Part shown: positions 16,232 through 24,598 of the stretch, piece after piece
Layout: the number at the start of each line of letters is the position of its first letter
Position numbering within the stretch: the first letter of the stretch is position 1
Assembly: GCA_036394075.1 (NCBI GenBank)
Contig: DASWFT010000255.1
Span: 1-54,367 of the forward strand
Reading direction: 5' to 3'
Length of the DNA: 54,367 bases
From: JAWWPY01 sp036394075
Lineage (GTDB): Bacteria; Actinomycetota; Actinomycetes; Streptosporangiales; Streptosporangiaceae
Made by a program: the position numbers and the translations under genes
Notes under the pieces: generated by a model
Seen by the model: the letters and a program-made list of their open reading frames with translations, nothing else
The model's database searches: none
Told to the model about the DNA's origin: nothing

Positions 16232-17257
16232 ATGCTCTTCCCTACCTCACTGGTTGGCAGCTATCCGCAGCCGGACTGGCTGATCGACCGCGGGCGGCTG
16301 CGGCAGCGCTTCCCGCCGCGCGTCCGGGCCGCCGAACTGTGGCGGGTCCCGCCCGATCACCTGGACGAGGCGCAGGCGGACGCGACCGTGCTCGCCATCC
16401 GGGCCCAGGAACTGGCCGGCCTGGACATCGTGACCGACGGCGAGATCCGCCGGGAAAGCTACTCCAACAGGTTCGCGACCGCGCTGGACGGCGTCGACAT
16501 CGACAACCCGGGCACGGCGCTTGACCGCAGCGGCCACCCGAACCCGGTGCCGCGGGTGACCGGGCCGATCCGGCGGCGCCACCCGATCGAGGTGGCGGAT
16601 GTGGCCTTCCTGCGCGCCAACACCAGCCGGACTATCAAGATCACTGTGCCGGGGCCGTTCACGATGGCCCAGCAGGCGCAGAACGACTTCTATGGGAGTA
16701 CGGAGGAACTTGCGTTCGGCTATGCGGAGGCTGTTAACGAGGAAGTCCGGGATCTCTTCGCGGCCGGGGCGGACATCGTGCAACTCGACGAGCCTTACCT
16801 GCAGGCGCGGCCGGACGAGGCACGGCGTTACGGTGTGGCCGTCATCAACCGGGCGCTGGACGGGGTGACCGGGACGACCGCGGTGCATCTGTGCTTCGGC
16901 TACGCGGCGATCATCCACGACCGCCCGGACGGCTACTCGTTCCTGCCCGAACTGGCCGGGTGCAGCTGTGATCTGATATCGATCGAGACCGCGCAGTCCG
17001 GCCTGGACTGCAGCGTGCTGGCCGCGCTGGCCGGCAAGACCATCATCCTGGGCGTGCTCAACCTGGACGATCTGACGGTGGAGACCCCCGATCAGGTGAT
17101 CGCGAGGGTCCGGCGGGCCCTGCCGTACGTGCCGCCGGAGCGCCTGGTGCTCGCGCCGGACTGCGGGATGAAGTACCTGCCGCGCGATGTGGCCTTCGGC
17201 AAGCTCGCCGCGATGACCGCCGCCGCCGCTCAGCTACGCGCGGAGGCGGGCCGGTAG
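16232..17257 (+). CDS. Stand-alone MetE catalytic-domain protein (methionine synthase family)
   Basis: This 341-residue protein matches the C-terminal TIM-barrel half of cobalamin-independent methionine synthase, without the N-terminal duplicate. The zinc ligands are present: H219 and C221 in VHLCFGY, E252 in SIETAQ and C311 in APDCGMKYLPR. It opens with the typical LVGSYPQPDW. Short MetE-core proteins can transfer methyl groups from donors other than polyglutamyl folate, so the donor is uncertain. The ATG at 16232 has no clear ribosome-binding site; CATCGT six bases upstream resembles a weak leaderless -10. It lies 60 bp after the IspH-like gene. Confidence 0.85.
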   Translation: MLFPTSLVGSYPQPDWLIDRGRLRQRFPPRVRAAELWRVPPDHLDEAQADATVLAIRAQELAGLDIVTDGEIRRESYSNRFATALDGVDIDNPGTALDRSGHPNPVPRVTGPIRRRHPIEVADVAFLRANTSRTIKITVPGPFTMAQQAQNDFYGSTEELAFGYAEAVNEEVRDLFAAGADIVQLDEPYLQARPDEARRYGVAVINRALDGVTGTTAVHLCFGYAAIIHDRPDGYSFLPELAGCSCDLISIETAQSGLDCSVLAALAGKTIILGVLNLDDLTVETPDQVIARVRRALPYVPPERLVLAPDCGMKYLPRDVAFGKLAAMTAAAAQLRAEAGR

Positions 17258-17285
17258 GCAGTGGTCTGGGCCCTCCTGCTGCGGA

Positions 17286-18839
17286 TCAGAGCCCCAGCGG
17301 AACGACGATGACCGTGGTCGGGCCGGGATAGACAGTCAGGGTCACGTTGCCGCTTAGCAAGTGGCCCGGGGCGAGGCTCACCGTCACGTTCACGCTCTGC
17401 CCGGCCTTCAGCGAGCCGGAGGATGAACTCACCGTGAGGAGCACGGGGACGCTGATGCTGTAGTTGACCGGGCCGCCCTGGGCGGTCAGCGTGATCGCCT
17501 GGCCCACCTGGATCAGCGTCGGCGAACATAGCAGCGTGCCCGGCGGGGGCGGTGGGGGCGGCGGCTGCTGGGACGGCTGGCGCTGGGGGGCGGGCGCGCT
17601 GGGTGCCGGGGCCGAGACGACCGGAGGCGCCGCCGGGCTCGTCAGGGCCAGGTTCGGGGCTGGATAAGCCGAGACGGCGACAAGCCGTGACCGCGGCTGC
17701 GGCCCTGAGCCTGGTGCGCCGGCCGACGTGCCCGACGCGGACCTGGACCTGGACCCGGACCCAGGTCCGGACCCGGTTCTGGACCTGGACTTGGACGCGG
17801 ACCCGGACGCGGAGGCGTGCGGCCCCACCCCGACCGAGCCGGACGACCCGGGCTGCGGGCCGGCGGCCGTCGCCGGCCCGGTGTGGTGCGGCAGGAAGAG
17901 CAGGGTGCCGCCGAGCAGCGCGCCGGCAGCGGCCGTGGCCCCGGCTCCCCGCACGAAATTGCCCCGCCAGCGCGGCAGGTGCACCGGGCTGACCTGCGGT
18001 GGGAACCCTGAATTGGCGAAGGTCCCGGCGCGGTGCCCGACTCTCGCGCGGTAGGCGAGCGAGCCTTGCGTGGTGTCGGCGACGAGGTGGGCGACCTGTT
18101 CCCGGAGGCTCGCCGGAAGCAGGGCCACGGGCAGCAGGCCGAGCAGCATCGCCGGGCTGAGCTCGCGGCGCCTGCGGGCGCCGCACACGTCACAGCGCTC
18201 GATGTGCCGGTTCACCCGCTTGCGCAGCAGCACGGTCAACTGCCCGTCCCAGCCCTCCAGGAGGCCAGCCAGATCTGGGCAGAACTCACGCCCGGAGCGG
18301 GCCACCAGCAGTACCCCGAGCGACGTCTCGAACTGCGAACGTGCCCGCGAGGCCAGGGCGTGCGCCTGGTTACGGGACACGCCGAGGGCGTCCGCGAGGT
18401 CGGCACCGGCCAGCCCGTAGCGCAGGTTCAGCTCGATGATCTCGCGCTCGCCGGGATTCAGCCCGGCGAGTGCCGCCCGCACCAGGTTGCGCAGTTCCGC
18501 GTGCTCGGCGTCGGCCTCAGGATCCTCCGCATCGCTGGCTGTCTCGGCCGCCTCGTCGAGCGGCGCCGACGAGACACGGGCCCGTGCGCGAAGCCGGCGA
18601 TGGCACTCGCTGCGGGCCACCGCGTACAGCCACGCCCGGAGGCGGTCGGGTTCGCGCAGCCCCGACACCTTGGCGGAGGCGACGATGAAAGTGTCCTGGA
18701 CAGCGTCCGCCGCGTCAGCAGGCTCGCCGAGCAGGGACCGGCAGTAGTCGTACAGGCCCTGGGCATACTGGTCGTAAGCCGCGGCCAGGCCGGCCGGATC
18801 GCCTTTCACGATCGCAGCCACGATCTCGCGGTCGCGCAT
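17286..18839 (-). CDS. Membrane-anchored ECF sigma factor with exported C-terminal tail (paralog 1)
   Basis: This 517-residue protein joins several modules. Residues 5-85 are sigma region 2 (AYDQYAQGLYDYCRSLL, then DAVQDTFIVA). Residues 120-178 are region 4 (LNPGEREIIELNLRYGLAGADLADALGVSRNQAHALASRAR). Residues 187-219 carry a zinc-binding anti-sigma-like motif (C187, H212, C216, C219). One membrane helix lies at about 297-317, followed by a Ser/Arg/Pro-rich linker and an Ig-like beta domain at about 425-517, presumably outside the cell. It resembles known ECF classes with membrane-tethered extensions. Its promoter is AAAAC-N16-CGTA with leaderless translation. The second paralog lies upstream on the same strand. 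Confidence 0.87.
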   Translation of the reverse strand: MRDREIVAAIVKGDPAGLAAAYDQYAQGLYDYCRSLLGEPADAADAVQDTFIVASAKVSGLREPDRLRAWLYAVARSECHRRLRARARVSSAPLDEAAETASDAEDPEADAEHAELRNLVRAALAGLNPGEREIIELNLRYGLAGADLADALGVSRNQAHALASRARSQFETSLGVLLVARSGREFCPDLAGLLEGWDGQLTVLLRKRVNRHIERCDVCGARRRRELSPAMLLGLLPVALLPASLREQVAHLVADTTQGSLAYRARVGHRAGTFANSGFPPQVSPVHLPRWRGNFVRGAGATAAAGALLGGTLLFLPHHTGPATAAGPQPGSSGSVGVGPHASASGSASKSRSRTGSGPGSGSRSRSASGTSAGAPGSGPQPRSRLVAVSAYPAPNLALTSPAAPPVVSAPAPSAPAPQRQPSQQPPPPPPPPGTLLCSPTLIQVGQAITLTAQGGPVNYSISVPVLLTVSSSSGSLKAGQSVNVTVSLAPGHLLSGNVTLTVYPGPTTVIVVPLGL

Positions 18840-18844
18840 AGGCC

Positions 18845-18875
18845 TACGGTAGGACGATTATGGGGTTTTACGACA
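18845..18875 (-). promoter_or_regulatory. ECF-type autoregulatory promoter, copy 1
   Basis: On the minus strand a -35 element TGTCGTAAAAC (18865-18875) is followed by 16 bases and a -10 CGTA (18845-18848). Five bases later comes the ATG of the sigma gene. AAAAC/CGTA with this spacing is a typical ECF promoter. The same elements and spacing precede the paralog at 20682-20712. The transcript would be leaderless. Confidence 0.72.
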
Positions 18876-19119
18876 GGGGGACTGCGAAATAAGCCGGCCA
18901 GTTTGTGCGCGCTCACGCTAGAACAGGTTTCAATAGAACAGCGTTCAGTCAATTGCGTGGCGCAATTGCCTTATCGATCCGTCAAACCACGGGCCGGGCG
19001 CCACCACGGGTACCGCGGTGCCGCGGTTGGCGGCTTAACCGGCCTGGCGGGGTGCACGGAACACGGCCGAGGCCGGGCCTGGCCTGGGCCGGTCCCCGCG
19101 GTCAGGGGTTCCAGCGCCG

Positions 19120-20676
19120 CTACGTAGGTGTCTGATACGCGATGGTGATGGGGATATTGCCCGGGTTCACCGTGAGCGCCCCAACGAGACCAGCAGCGTT
19201 CGCGGTGACTGTCACTGTGACAACCTGACCAACTGCAAGCGGCGCCGTCGTCGACAAAGTGACCGTCATGTTTGAAGCCAAGGTGCTGGGAACCGAGACG
19301 CTGTAGGTGTCAACCGGGCCGCCCGTGGCGGTCAACTGGAAGGTCCCAGCCCACTGCTGAGCCGCCGCGCCCACAACTGGCGATAGCACCACCTGTGTCG
19401 CGGACGGCGTCAGTTTGCCCTGGGCTGGCGGGGTTGTTGGTGGCGAGGTTGTCGGCGGCGGCGTCGGCGGCGGCGGTGGCGGGGGTTTGGTCGAGTGGGG
19501 CGTGGACGGGTGCACGATGGGGGCCGGGGGCGGGGGCTGCACGGCCGGGATCGGTGCGGTCAGAAGCGGCGCCGGGAGGCCGGGTGTCGGAGTGGGCGAC
19601 GGCTTGTGTGATGTCTTTAGGGGCGACGCCGAAGGGGTGACAACGAGTGCGCCAGGTCCGCTGGAGCCCGTCGATCCAGGCTGAGCGGGCGTCCCGGCCG
19701 CGGCCGGCGACCCGCCGTGCGTGACGAAGTCAGTGAAGAACACGCCGCCGCCGCCGAGCAGGGCCAGGGCCGCGACCACGGCCACGGCGGCCAGCGCGTA
19801 GTTGCCCTGCCAGCGTGCCGCTGACGGCGTGCTGACCGGCTGCGGGAAACCACTGGCGCCGAACGGCTCCGCCCGGTGCGCCACCCGGGCGCGGTAGGTG
19901 GCCGCGCCCGGCGAGACATCGGCGACGAGGCGGAAGATCTGGTCCCGCAGGTTGGCCGGGAGCATGGCCACCGGAAGCAGGCTGAGCAGCATCGCGGGGC
20001 TGAGCTCGCGGCGTTTACGCTCGCCGCAAACCTCGCAACGGTCGATGTGCCGGTTGACCCGCTTGCGTATCAGGACCGTCAGTTCGCCGTCCCAGCCCTC
20101 CAGGATGTTGGCGAGATCCATGCAGAACTCACGCCCGGAGCGGGCTACCAGCAGGACGCCCAGTGACGTCTCGAACTGGGAACGGGCCCGCGAGGCCAGC
20201 GCGTGCGCCTGGTTACGCGGCACGCCAAGGGCGTCCGCGAGGTCGGCGCCGTCGAGTTCATGGCGCAAGTTCAGCTCGATGATCTCTCGCTCGCCGGAGT
20301 TCAGCCCGGAGAGCGCGGCCCACACGAGGGCGCGGAGTTCGGCCCGCTCGGCGTCGACGCCGACATCCTCGGTGTAGTCCATCATCTCGGCCGCCTCATC
20401 GAGCGGCGCGGACGAGGTCTTGGCCCGCAGCCGACGGTGGCATTCGTTGCGGGCCACGGCATACAGCCATGGCCGCAGCCGCTCGGGCTCGCGCAGCCCC
20501 CCCACCTTGGATGAGGCGATGACGAAGGTATCCTGCACAGCGTCCGCCGCGTCGGCGGGCTCACTGAGCATGGTCCGGCAGTACGCGTGCAGCCCCCGGG
20601 CGTACTGGTCGTAAGCCGCCGCAAGGCCGGCCGGGTCGCCTTCGACAATGGCGGCCACAATCTCGCGGTCATACAT
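19120..20676 (-). CDS. Membrane-anchored ECF sigma factor with exported C-terminal tail (paralog 2)
   Basis: This 518-residue paralog of the downstream neighbour is very similar over its first about 240 residues: sigma regions 2 and 4, then the zinc-ligand motif with C(E)VC in RHIDRCEVCGERKRREL. The exported part has diverged. After one membrane helix (about 295-315), a long Pro/Thr/Ser linker with runs such as KPPPPPPPTPPPTTSPP leads to an Ig-like domain. The start is placed at 20676 (MYDREIV), not at the ATG two codons upstream. It then lies exactly five bases after the CGTA -10 element, as in paralog 1. The variable tails suggest the two proteins sense different signals outside the membrane. 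Confidence 0.87.
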   Translation of the reverse strand: MYDREIVAAIVEGDPAGLAAAYDQYARGLHAYCRTMLSEPADAADAVQDTFVIASSKVGGLREPERLRPWLYAVARNECHRRLRAKTSSAPLDEAAEMMDYTEDVGVDAERAELRALVWAALSGLNSGEREIIELNLRHELDGADLADALGVPRNQAHALASRARSQFETSLGVLLVARSGREFCMDLANILEGWDGELTVLIRKRVNRHIDRCEVCGERKRRELSPAMLLSLLPVAMLPANLRDQIFRLVADVSPGAATYRARVAHRAEPFGASGFPQPVSTPSAARWQGNYALAAVAVVAALALLGGGGVFFTDFVTHGGSPAAAGTPAQPGSTGSSGPGALVVTPSASPLKTSHKPSPTPTPGLPAPLLTAPIPAVQPPPPAPIVHPSTPHSTKPPPPPPPTPPPTTSPPTTPPAQGKLTPSATQVVLSPVVGAAAQQWAGTFQLTATGGPVDTYSVSVPSTLASNMTVTLSTTAPLAVGQVVTVTVTANAAGLVGALTVNPGNIPITIAYQTPT

Positions 20677-20681
20677 GCGCA

Positions 20682-20712
20682 TACGGTAGGGCTTCCAGGG
20701 TGTTTTAGGACA
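20682..20712 (-). promoter_or_regulatory. ECF-type autoregulatory promoter, copy 2
   Basis: On the minus strand TGTCCTAAAAC (20702-20712), 16 bases, then CGTA (20682-20685), and five bases to the ATG at 20676. The flank ATTATTGCGC upstream also matches copy 1 in part. Identity of the -35 and -10 core with copy 1 suggests both sigma factors recognise the same promoters, each other's included. Confidence 0.72.
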
Positions 20713-20764
20713 GAGGACGGCGCAATAATCCGGCCGAACATGGCGCTCGTGCCTCCCGGCCCGA

Positions 20765-20992
20765 TCAAGGCTCGAAGACCTGGTTCGCGGTCACCAGCCC
20801 GTCGACACCGGAGGTGACCTGGTAGAACGGGCCCGCGTAGTGGTCAGCGAACTTGACCGATACGGTGCTCGCCCGGTGCGCCGGGATCGCGGCGGACCGG
20901 TTCGCGTCGCAGGCGCACACGGTGAGCAGGCCGAATCCGACAGCGACCGGGGCACCCGGCCGCCCGCGCAGGCGACGGGTAAGCGACTGCAT
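20765..20992 (-). CDS. Small secreted protein of unknown function
   Basis: This 75-residue protein begins MQSLTRRLRGRPGAPVAVGFGLLTVCACDANRS. The basic start and hydrophobic stretch followed by small residues and Cys look like a signal peptide, possibly lipoprotein-like. The rest (about 45 residues) has no recognisable domain. The start at 20992 is supported by GGAGGAC a few bases upstream; a second ATG at 21004 overlaps that sequence. It lies between the larger secreted protein gene and sigma paralog 2, all on the minus strand. Confidence 0.6.
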   Translation of the reverse strand: MQSLTRRLRGRPGAPVAVGFGLLTVCACDANRSAAIPAHRASTVSVKFADHYAGPFYQVTSGVDGLVTANQVFEP

Positions 20993-21103
20993 CGTGTCCT
21001 CCATGAGAATGTGTCCGGTGACGGCGTCTATTCGGTTTCGCGGTTGTATAGGCGGCACCGACGGCGCTAGGCGCCGCCGGTACCGTCCCCCGTTTCGAGA
21101 TGG

Positions 21104-22138
21104 TCATTGGGAGCCGCAGTCAGAGTCGAGTTGGATCGCGTTCGACCAGTGGCGGGCGACCGTGTCATAGGCGATGACGTAGTCGTTCTTGACGGTTCCG
21201 GGAACGCCGGAGCAATCACCAATAGGCGTCCGCGCATACAATGCGCCCCCGGCAAAACCTGGGTAGGAGGTGGCGGTAACTGTCGTGGACCAGAGCACGG
21301 TCCCGTCATTGCGGCGGATCTGGAGCACAACCGGGCCGAAGTTGAAATGATCTCCGTTGATCTGGAACTTCGGGCCGTCCGACCGGCCCTCGGTGGTTGT
21401 GCAGACCCCTCCTGAGCACTTCTCCTGCGACGGCTGGGCCGGTGGCGTCCAGTCACTGAGCCACAGGCTCAGCAGCGCGACACGGTTATTGGCCTGGGCG
21501 TTGTCGGCGACAGCCTGGGTGCGGGTACCCGGGGTGACACACACGTAGTCGGCCGGGACAACCTGGCGCCACACGTAGCTCTGCTGGCAGGGGTGCGCGC
21601 CGAAAACACCGCCCCCGCTGGCGATACGGTCGGCCGCCGCGGCATTGTCGATGACGGCCTGGGTGCGGCTAGCCGGGGTGACGCACACGTAGTCGCCCGC
21701 GTATGCCTGCCGCCACACGTACCCCCGCAGGCAGTGCGCGCCCGGATCGCCGATCGTGCCAGCGGGGCCAGGCACCGAGGTGACCACGGGCAACTGCGAA
21801 GAGAGCGGGGGAAGCGCCGGCCTGAGCCACCCCGAGAGCGCGTGATGACCGCCCCTGGACCCGGCCCCGGCCGGTCCATCCCCGGTGCCGGACAGCCCGG
21901 ACGGGCTGGCGCTGCCGTTCACCGTCAGCCCATGCGCGTGCCGACCCGCATATGACCCGCCCCGGGACCCGCCCCCCACGGGTCCCAGGGCGGGCGAGGT
22001 GGCCACGCCGTCGGCCGTTCCGTTGGTGTTGCCGGGATATTCAAGCCGGGCGTGACCTGGCACCAGCAGCAAGGCGGTCGCGGTGGCTGCGGTCAGCCCA
22101 CTGACCGCGATCCCCGATGCCCGGGCGAGCCTGTTCAT
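21104..22138 (-). CDS. Secreted protein with two YVWR...DYVCVTP repeats
   Basis: This 344-residue exported protein has a signal peptide (MNRLARASGIAVSGLTAATATALLLV). A Gly/Ser-rich linker follows, then two repeats of about 40 residues: CLRGYVWRQAYAGDYVCVTP...DNAAAADRIA and CQQSYVWRQVVPADYVCVTP...DNAQANNRVA. The C-terminal part (about 220-344) looks like a beta-sandwich with Cys pairs. Such YVWR/VCVTP repeats occur in secreted actinobacterial proteins of unknown role. GGAGGGATCGGCA before the ATG at 22138 fixes the start. Repeated Cys and Trp suggest a disulfide-stabilised cell-surface or extracellular protein. Confidence 0.75.
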   Translation of the reverse strand: MNRLARASGIAVSGLTAATATALLLVPGHARLEYPGNTNGTADGVATSPALGPVGGGSRGGSYAGRHAHGLTVNGSASPSGLSGTGDGPAGAGSRGGHHALSGWLRPALPPLSSQLPVVTSVPGPAGTIGDPGAHCLRGYVWRQAYAGDYVCVTPASRTQAVIDNAAAADRIASGGGVFGAHPCQQSYVWRQVVPADYVCVTPGTRTQAVADNAQANNRVALLSLWLSDWTPPAQPSQEKCSGGVCTTTEGRSDGPKFQINGDHFNFGPVVLQIRRNDGTVLWSTTVTATSYPGFAGGALYARTPIGDCSGVPGTVKNDYVIAYDTVARHWSNAIQLDSDCGSQ

Positions 22139-22820
22139 TGCCGATCCCTCCCGCGGCCCCCGGTCGTTGTATGCGAGGTGTGCCGGTTGCCGTCGTGACA
22201 CAGGTAGGAGTCCCGGGCCCCCGGAGAGCCAACAACTTTTCGGGATTTTTCTGCGGAGGCTCCCGGCGCGGCATTCCCCTTCACGTAGGCAGCGCGGGGA
22301 CGACCCGTCACACGGCACGGACGCGGGCTTCTCCCACGGAGGTGGGGTATGCGCGGGGGTCCGGGGGTTGTCCCCCGGGCTGGCAGGTGCGCGGGATGAG
22401 GGTGCTGGACGTGTCCGGCGCCGGGTTCGCCTCACCGCAGCCGCGTGAGCACGAGACCTCGGGTGAACGCGGCTGCTGTCAGCGGAGCATCGGCCTGATA
22501 TCGAACGCCACCTGGAACAGCCTGAGGGCTTCGGCGCGACTGCGGCAGGCGGGAAATGCGTTCAGGCAACTACAACAAGCGCGGAGCACGTAGGCAGCCG
22601 GTCCCCAGGCAGGGGGGGCCGACCAGGCCGCTGACCCCTGCACGCGGTTAGCGGCCTGTCTGGGGACCGGCGTGCCATATAAGACAATTGCGCGCGCCGC
22701 CCGGCGAGACATCGGTCAGCTGACGTATCTCGCAAGCTTCAGTGCAACTGTCAGCGCATCTGTCCGCTTGGTGTCTGGCCCGCGCCCACGGCGCACATCG
22801 CGCAGTCACACAGGTAGACG
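22139..22820. other. Gene-free stretch with one long-range hairpin
   Basis: No convincing gene was seen. An inverted repeat of about 15 bp (22598-22612 with 22656-22670, arms CCGGTCCCCAG and CTGGGGACCGG with one interior mismatch) encloses about 43 bases. Promoter signals for the secreted protein gene should lie near 22140-22250. Confidence 0.5.
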
Positions 22821-22930
22821 CGGGCCAGTGGACACGGGGACGGGCCAGTGGACGCGGGAACGGGCCAGTGGACGCGGGGACAGGCTAGTGGACGCGGGAA
22901 CGGGCTAGTGGACGCGGGAACGGGCTAGTC
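22821..22930. repeat. 20-bp tandem repeat at the 3' end of the mttB-like gene
   Basis: Five full units and one half unit of a 20-mer close to CGGGCCAGTGGACGCGGGAA run from 22821 to 22930. Units differ at one to three positions. The last half-unit contains the stop codon of the mttB-like gene (complement of 22925-22927), so the array grew from or into the gene end. Confidence 0.9.
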
Positions 22931-24364
22931 GCCTAGCTCGGCGCGGCGGCGGGTCACGTAATCCTCGAGTTCAGCGCGGATCGCGTCGTCGAGCGGGGGC
23001 TGCTCGTACTCCTCAAGCTTCTTGGCATAGATCTCGCCCGCCCGGGCCGCGGTGTCCTTGCCGCCCATCCGCAGCCAGCGCTCGTAGTTCGAGGTGGAGG
23101 ACAGCAGCGGCCGGTAGAAGCACTCGCGGAAGCGTTCCATCGTGTGCTGGGCGCCAAGGAAGTGGCCGCCGTGGCCAACCTCCTCGTGGGCACCGAAGGC
23201 GAGTGAGGCCTCGTCGATCTCCAGCGGCGTGAACTCGACACGGAGCATCCGGAGCAGTTCCACGTCGATGATGAACTTCTCGTAGCAGCTCACCAGGCCG
23301 CCCTCCAGCCACCCGGCCGCGTGCATCACGAAGTTGGTGCCGGCCAGGAACGTGGGCAGCAGCGTCATCAGGGCTTCGTAGGCCGCCTGCGCGTCAGCGG
23401 TCTGGCTCGAATTCAAGCCACCGCCGGTGCGGAACGGCAGGCCAAAATGCCTGGCCAGCTGGCCCGTGCAAAGCAGGCCGATGGCGGACTCGGGGGTGCC
23501 GAAGCTAGGCGAGCCGGACTGCATGTCGATGTTGGACAGGAACGAGCCGAAGATCACGGGACAGCCGGGGCGGATCAGCTGGGCCAGCGCGATGCCGGAC
23601 AGCGCCTCGGCCAGCTGCTGCACCAGCGCGGCCGGGATCGTCACCGGTGACATCGCGCCCATCAGCAGGAAGGGCGTCGTCACCACCGGCTGGTTGGCCG
23701 CGCAGTACTCGAACTGCGCATCCAGCATCCGGTCATCCCAGCGCAACGGGGAATTGCAGTTGATCAGCGAGATCGTCGCCGGGGTCGCCTCGATGTTCGC
23801 ACGCCCGCCGAACAGGATCTCGGTCATCCGGATCGTGTCCGCGGCGTTGGGCCCCGAGACCACGTTGCCCATGTAGATCTTGTCGGTCAGCGTCTGCAGT
23901 GCATAGATCATGTCGAGATGACGGGAGTCGAGCGGCGCGTCGTTCGGCTCGCAGATCACTCCGCCTGCCGAGTCGAGCTCAGGAAACGACTGGGCCAGCT
24001 TGGTCAGCCGCCGGAAGTCCTCCATGGTGGCGTCCCGCCGGACATCGCCCTCCCGTACGAAGGGCGACCCGTATACGCCGCTGAAGACCATCTGGTCTCC
24101 GCCGATGTGCACAGTGTTCGCCGGGTTGCGGGCCTGGACGTCGAATTCCCGTGGCGCCTGCGCCACCTGCTCAAGCACGAAGTCCGGGTCGAGGAAGACC
24201 ACTTCGCCATCGACCTTCTGGCCGGCCTGGCGGAACAGTTCCACCGCCTCGGGCTTGGCGAATTGCACGCCGATCTCCGAGACGATGCGGCGCCACCCCT
24301 GGTCCAGGACATTGATGGCGTCGGGAGACAGGATCTCGTACCGCGGCATCGTGTTGCGGAACAT
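22925..24364 (-). CDS. MttB-superfamily methyltransferase (non-pyrrolysine)
   Basis: This 479-residue TIM-barrel protein would transfer a methyl group from a quaternary amine such as glycine betaine, or a related donor, to the corrinoid protein encoded nearby. Length and segments such as ELDSAGGVICEPNDAPLDSRHLDMIYALQTL, GCPVIFGSFLSNIDMQSGSPSFGTPE and FGAHEEVGHGGHFLGAQHTMERFRECFYRPLLS match the MttB superfamily. The frame has no internal TAG, so it lacks the pyrrolysine of trimethylamine methyltransferases and belongs with MtgB-like members. The ATG at 24364 follows GAGGTGG. It is divergent from iclR and the rest of the cluster. Confidence 0.9.
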   Translation of the reverse strand: MFRNTMPRYEILSPDAINVLDQGWRRIVSEIGVQFAKPEAVELFRQAGQKVDGEVVFLDPDFVLEQVAQAPREFDVQARNPANTVHIGGDQMVFSGVYGSPFVREGDVRRDATMEDFRRLTKLAQSFPELDSAGGVICEPNDAPLDSRHLDMIYALQTLTDKIYMGNVVSGPNAADTIRMTEILFGGRANIEATPATISLINCNSPLRWDDRMLDAQFEYCAANQPVVTTPFLLMGAMSPVTIPAALVQQLAEALSGIALAQLIRPGCPVIFGSFLSNIDMQSGSPSFGTPESAIGLLCTGQLARHFGLPFRTGGGLNSSQTADAQAAYEALMTLLPTFLAGTNFVMHAAGWLEGGLVSCYEKFIIDVELLRMLRVEFTPLEIDEASLAFGAHEEVGHGGHFLGAQHTMERFRECFYRPLLSSTSNYERWLRMGGKDTAARAGEIYAKKLEEYEQPPLDDAIRAELEDYVTRRRAELGD

Positions 24365-24415
24365 CGCCACCTCGCGTTCCAGCCGGGCCGGGCCAGCCGG
24401 TTTGAGCCGGTGCTT

Positions 24416-24500
24416 AGGCCCGGTGCTTGGACAGGCCCGGTGCTTTGGACAGGCCCGGTGCTTTGGACAGGCCCGTGCTCGGACATGCCCGTGCTTGACG
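24416..24500. repeat. 18-bp tandem repeat upstream of the mttB-like gene
   Basis: About five units close to AGGCCCGGTGCTTTGGAC run from 24416 to 24500. The middle two are identical and the outer ones shorter or divergent. They occupy the 5' leader of the mttB-like gene, between its start and the operator region. Confidence 0.85.
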
Positions 24501-24550
24501 ACATGCCCGCCTTGACCGTCCAAACACCCCGAACGTAGGATCACATCGTA

Positions 24551-24575
24551 GAACAGAGTTCCGTAACATGGAACT
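24551..24575. promoter_or_regulatory. Candidate IclR-type operator
   Basis: AGTTCC-N7-GGAACT forms a 6-bp perfect dyad at 24557-24575. An overlapping dyad, GAAC-AGA-GTTC, occupies 24551-24561. The site lies 24 bp before the iclR start in the region between the divergent genes, as expected for an autoregulated switch controlling both directions. Confidence 0.6.
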
Positions 24576-24598
24576 CCCGTGGTCAAGAGAGGTCGCGC

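Noticed and set aside
22925..24364. Pyrrolysine-encoding TAG in the mttB-like gene
   Set aside because: The only in-frame TAG is the terminal stop, far from the position used by trimethylamine methyltransferases, and reading on enters 20-bp repeats that are not a multiple of three.
22821..24500. Tandem repeats around the mttB-like gene as a CRISPR array
   Set aside because: The units are directly joined without spacers and vary between copies. No cas gene is present.
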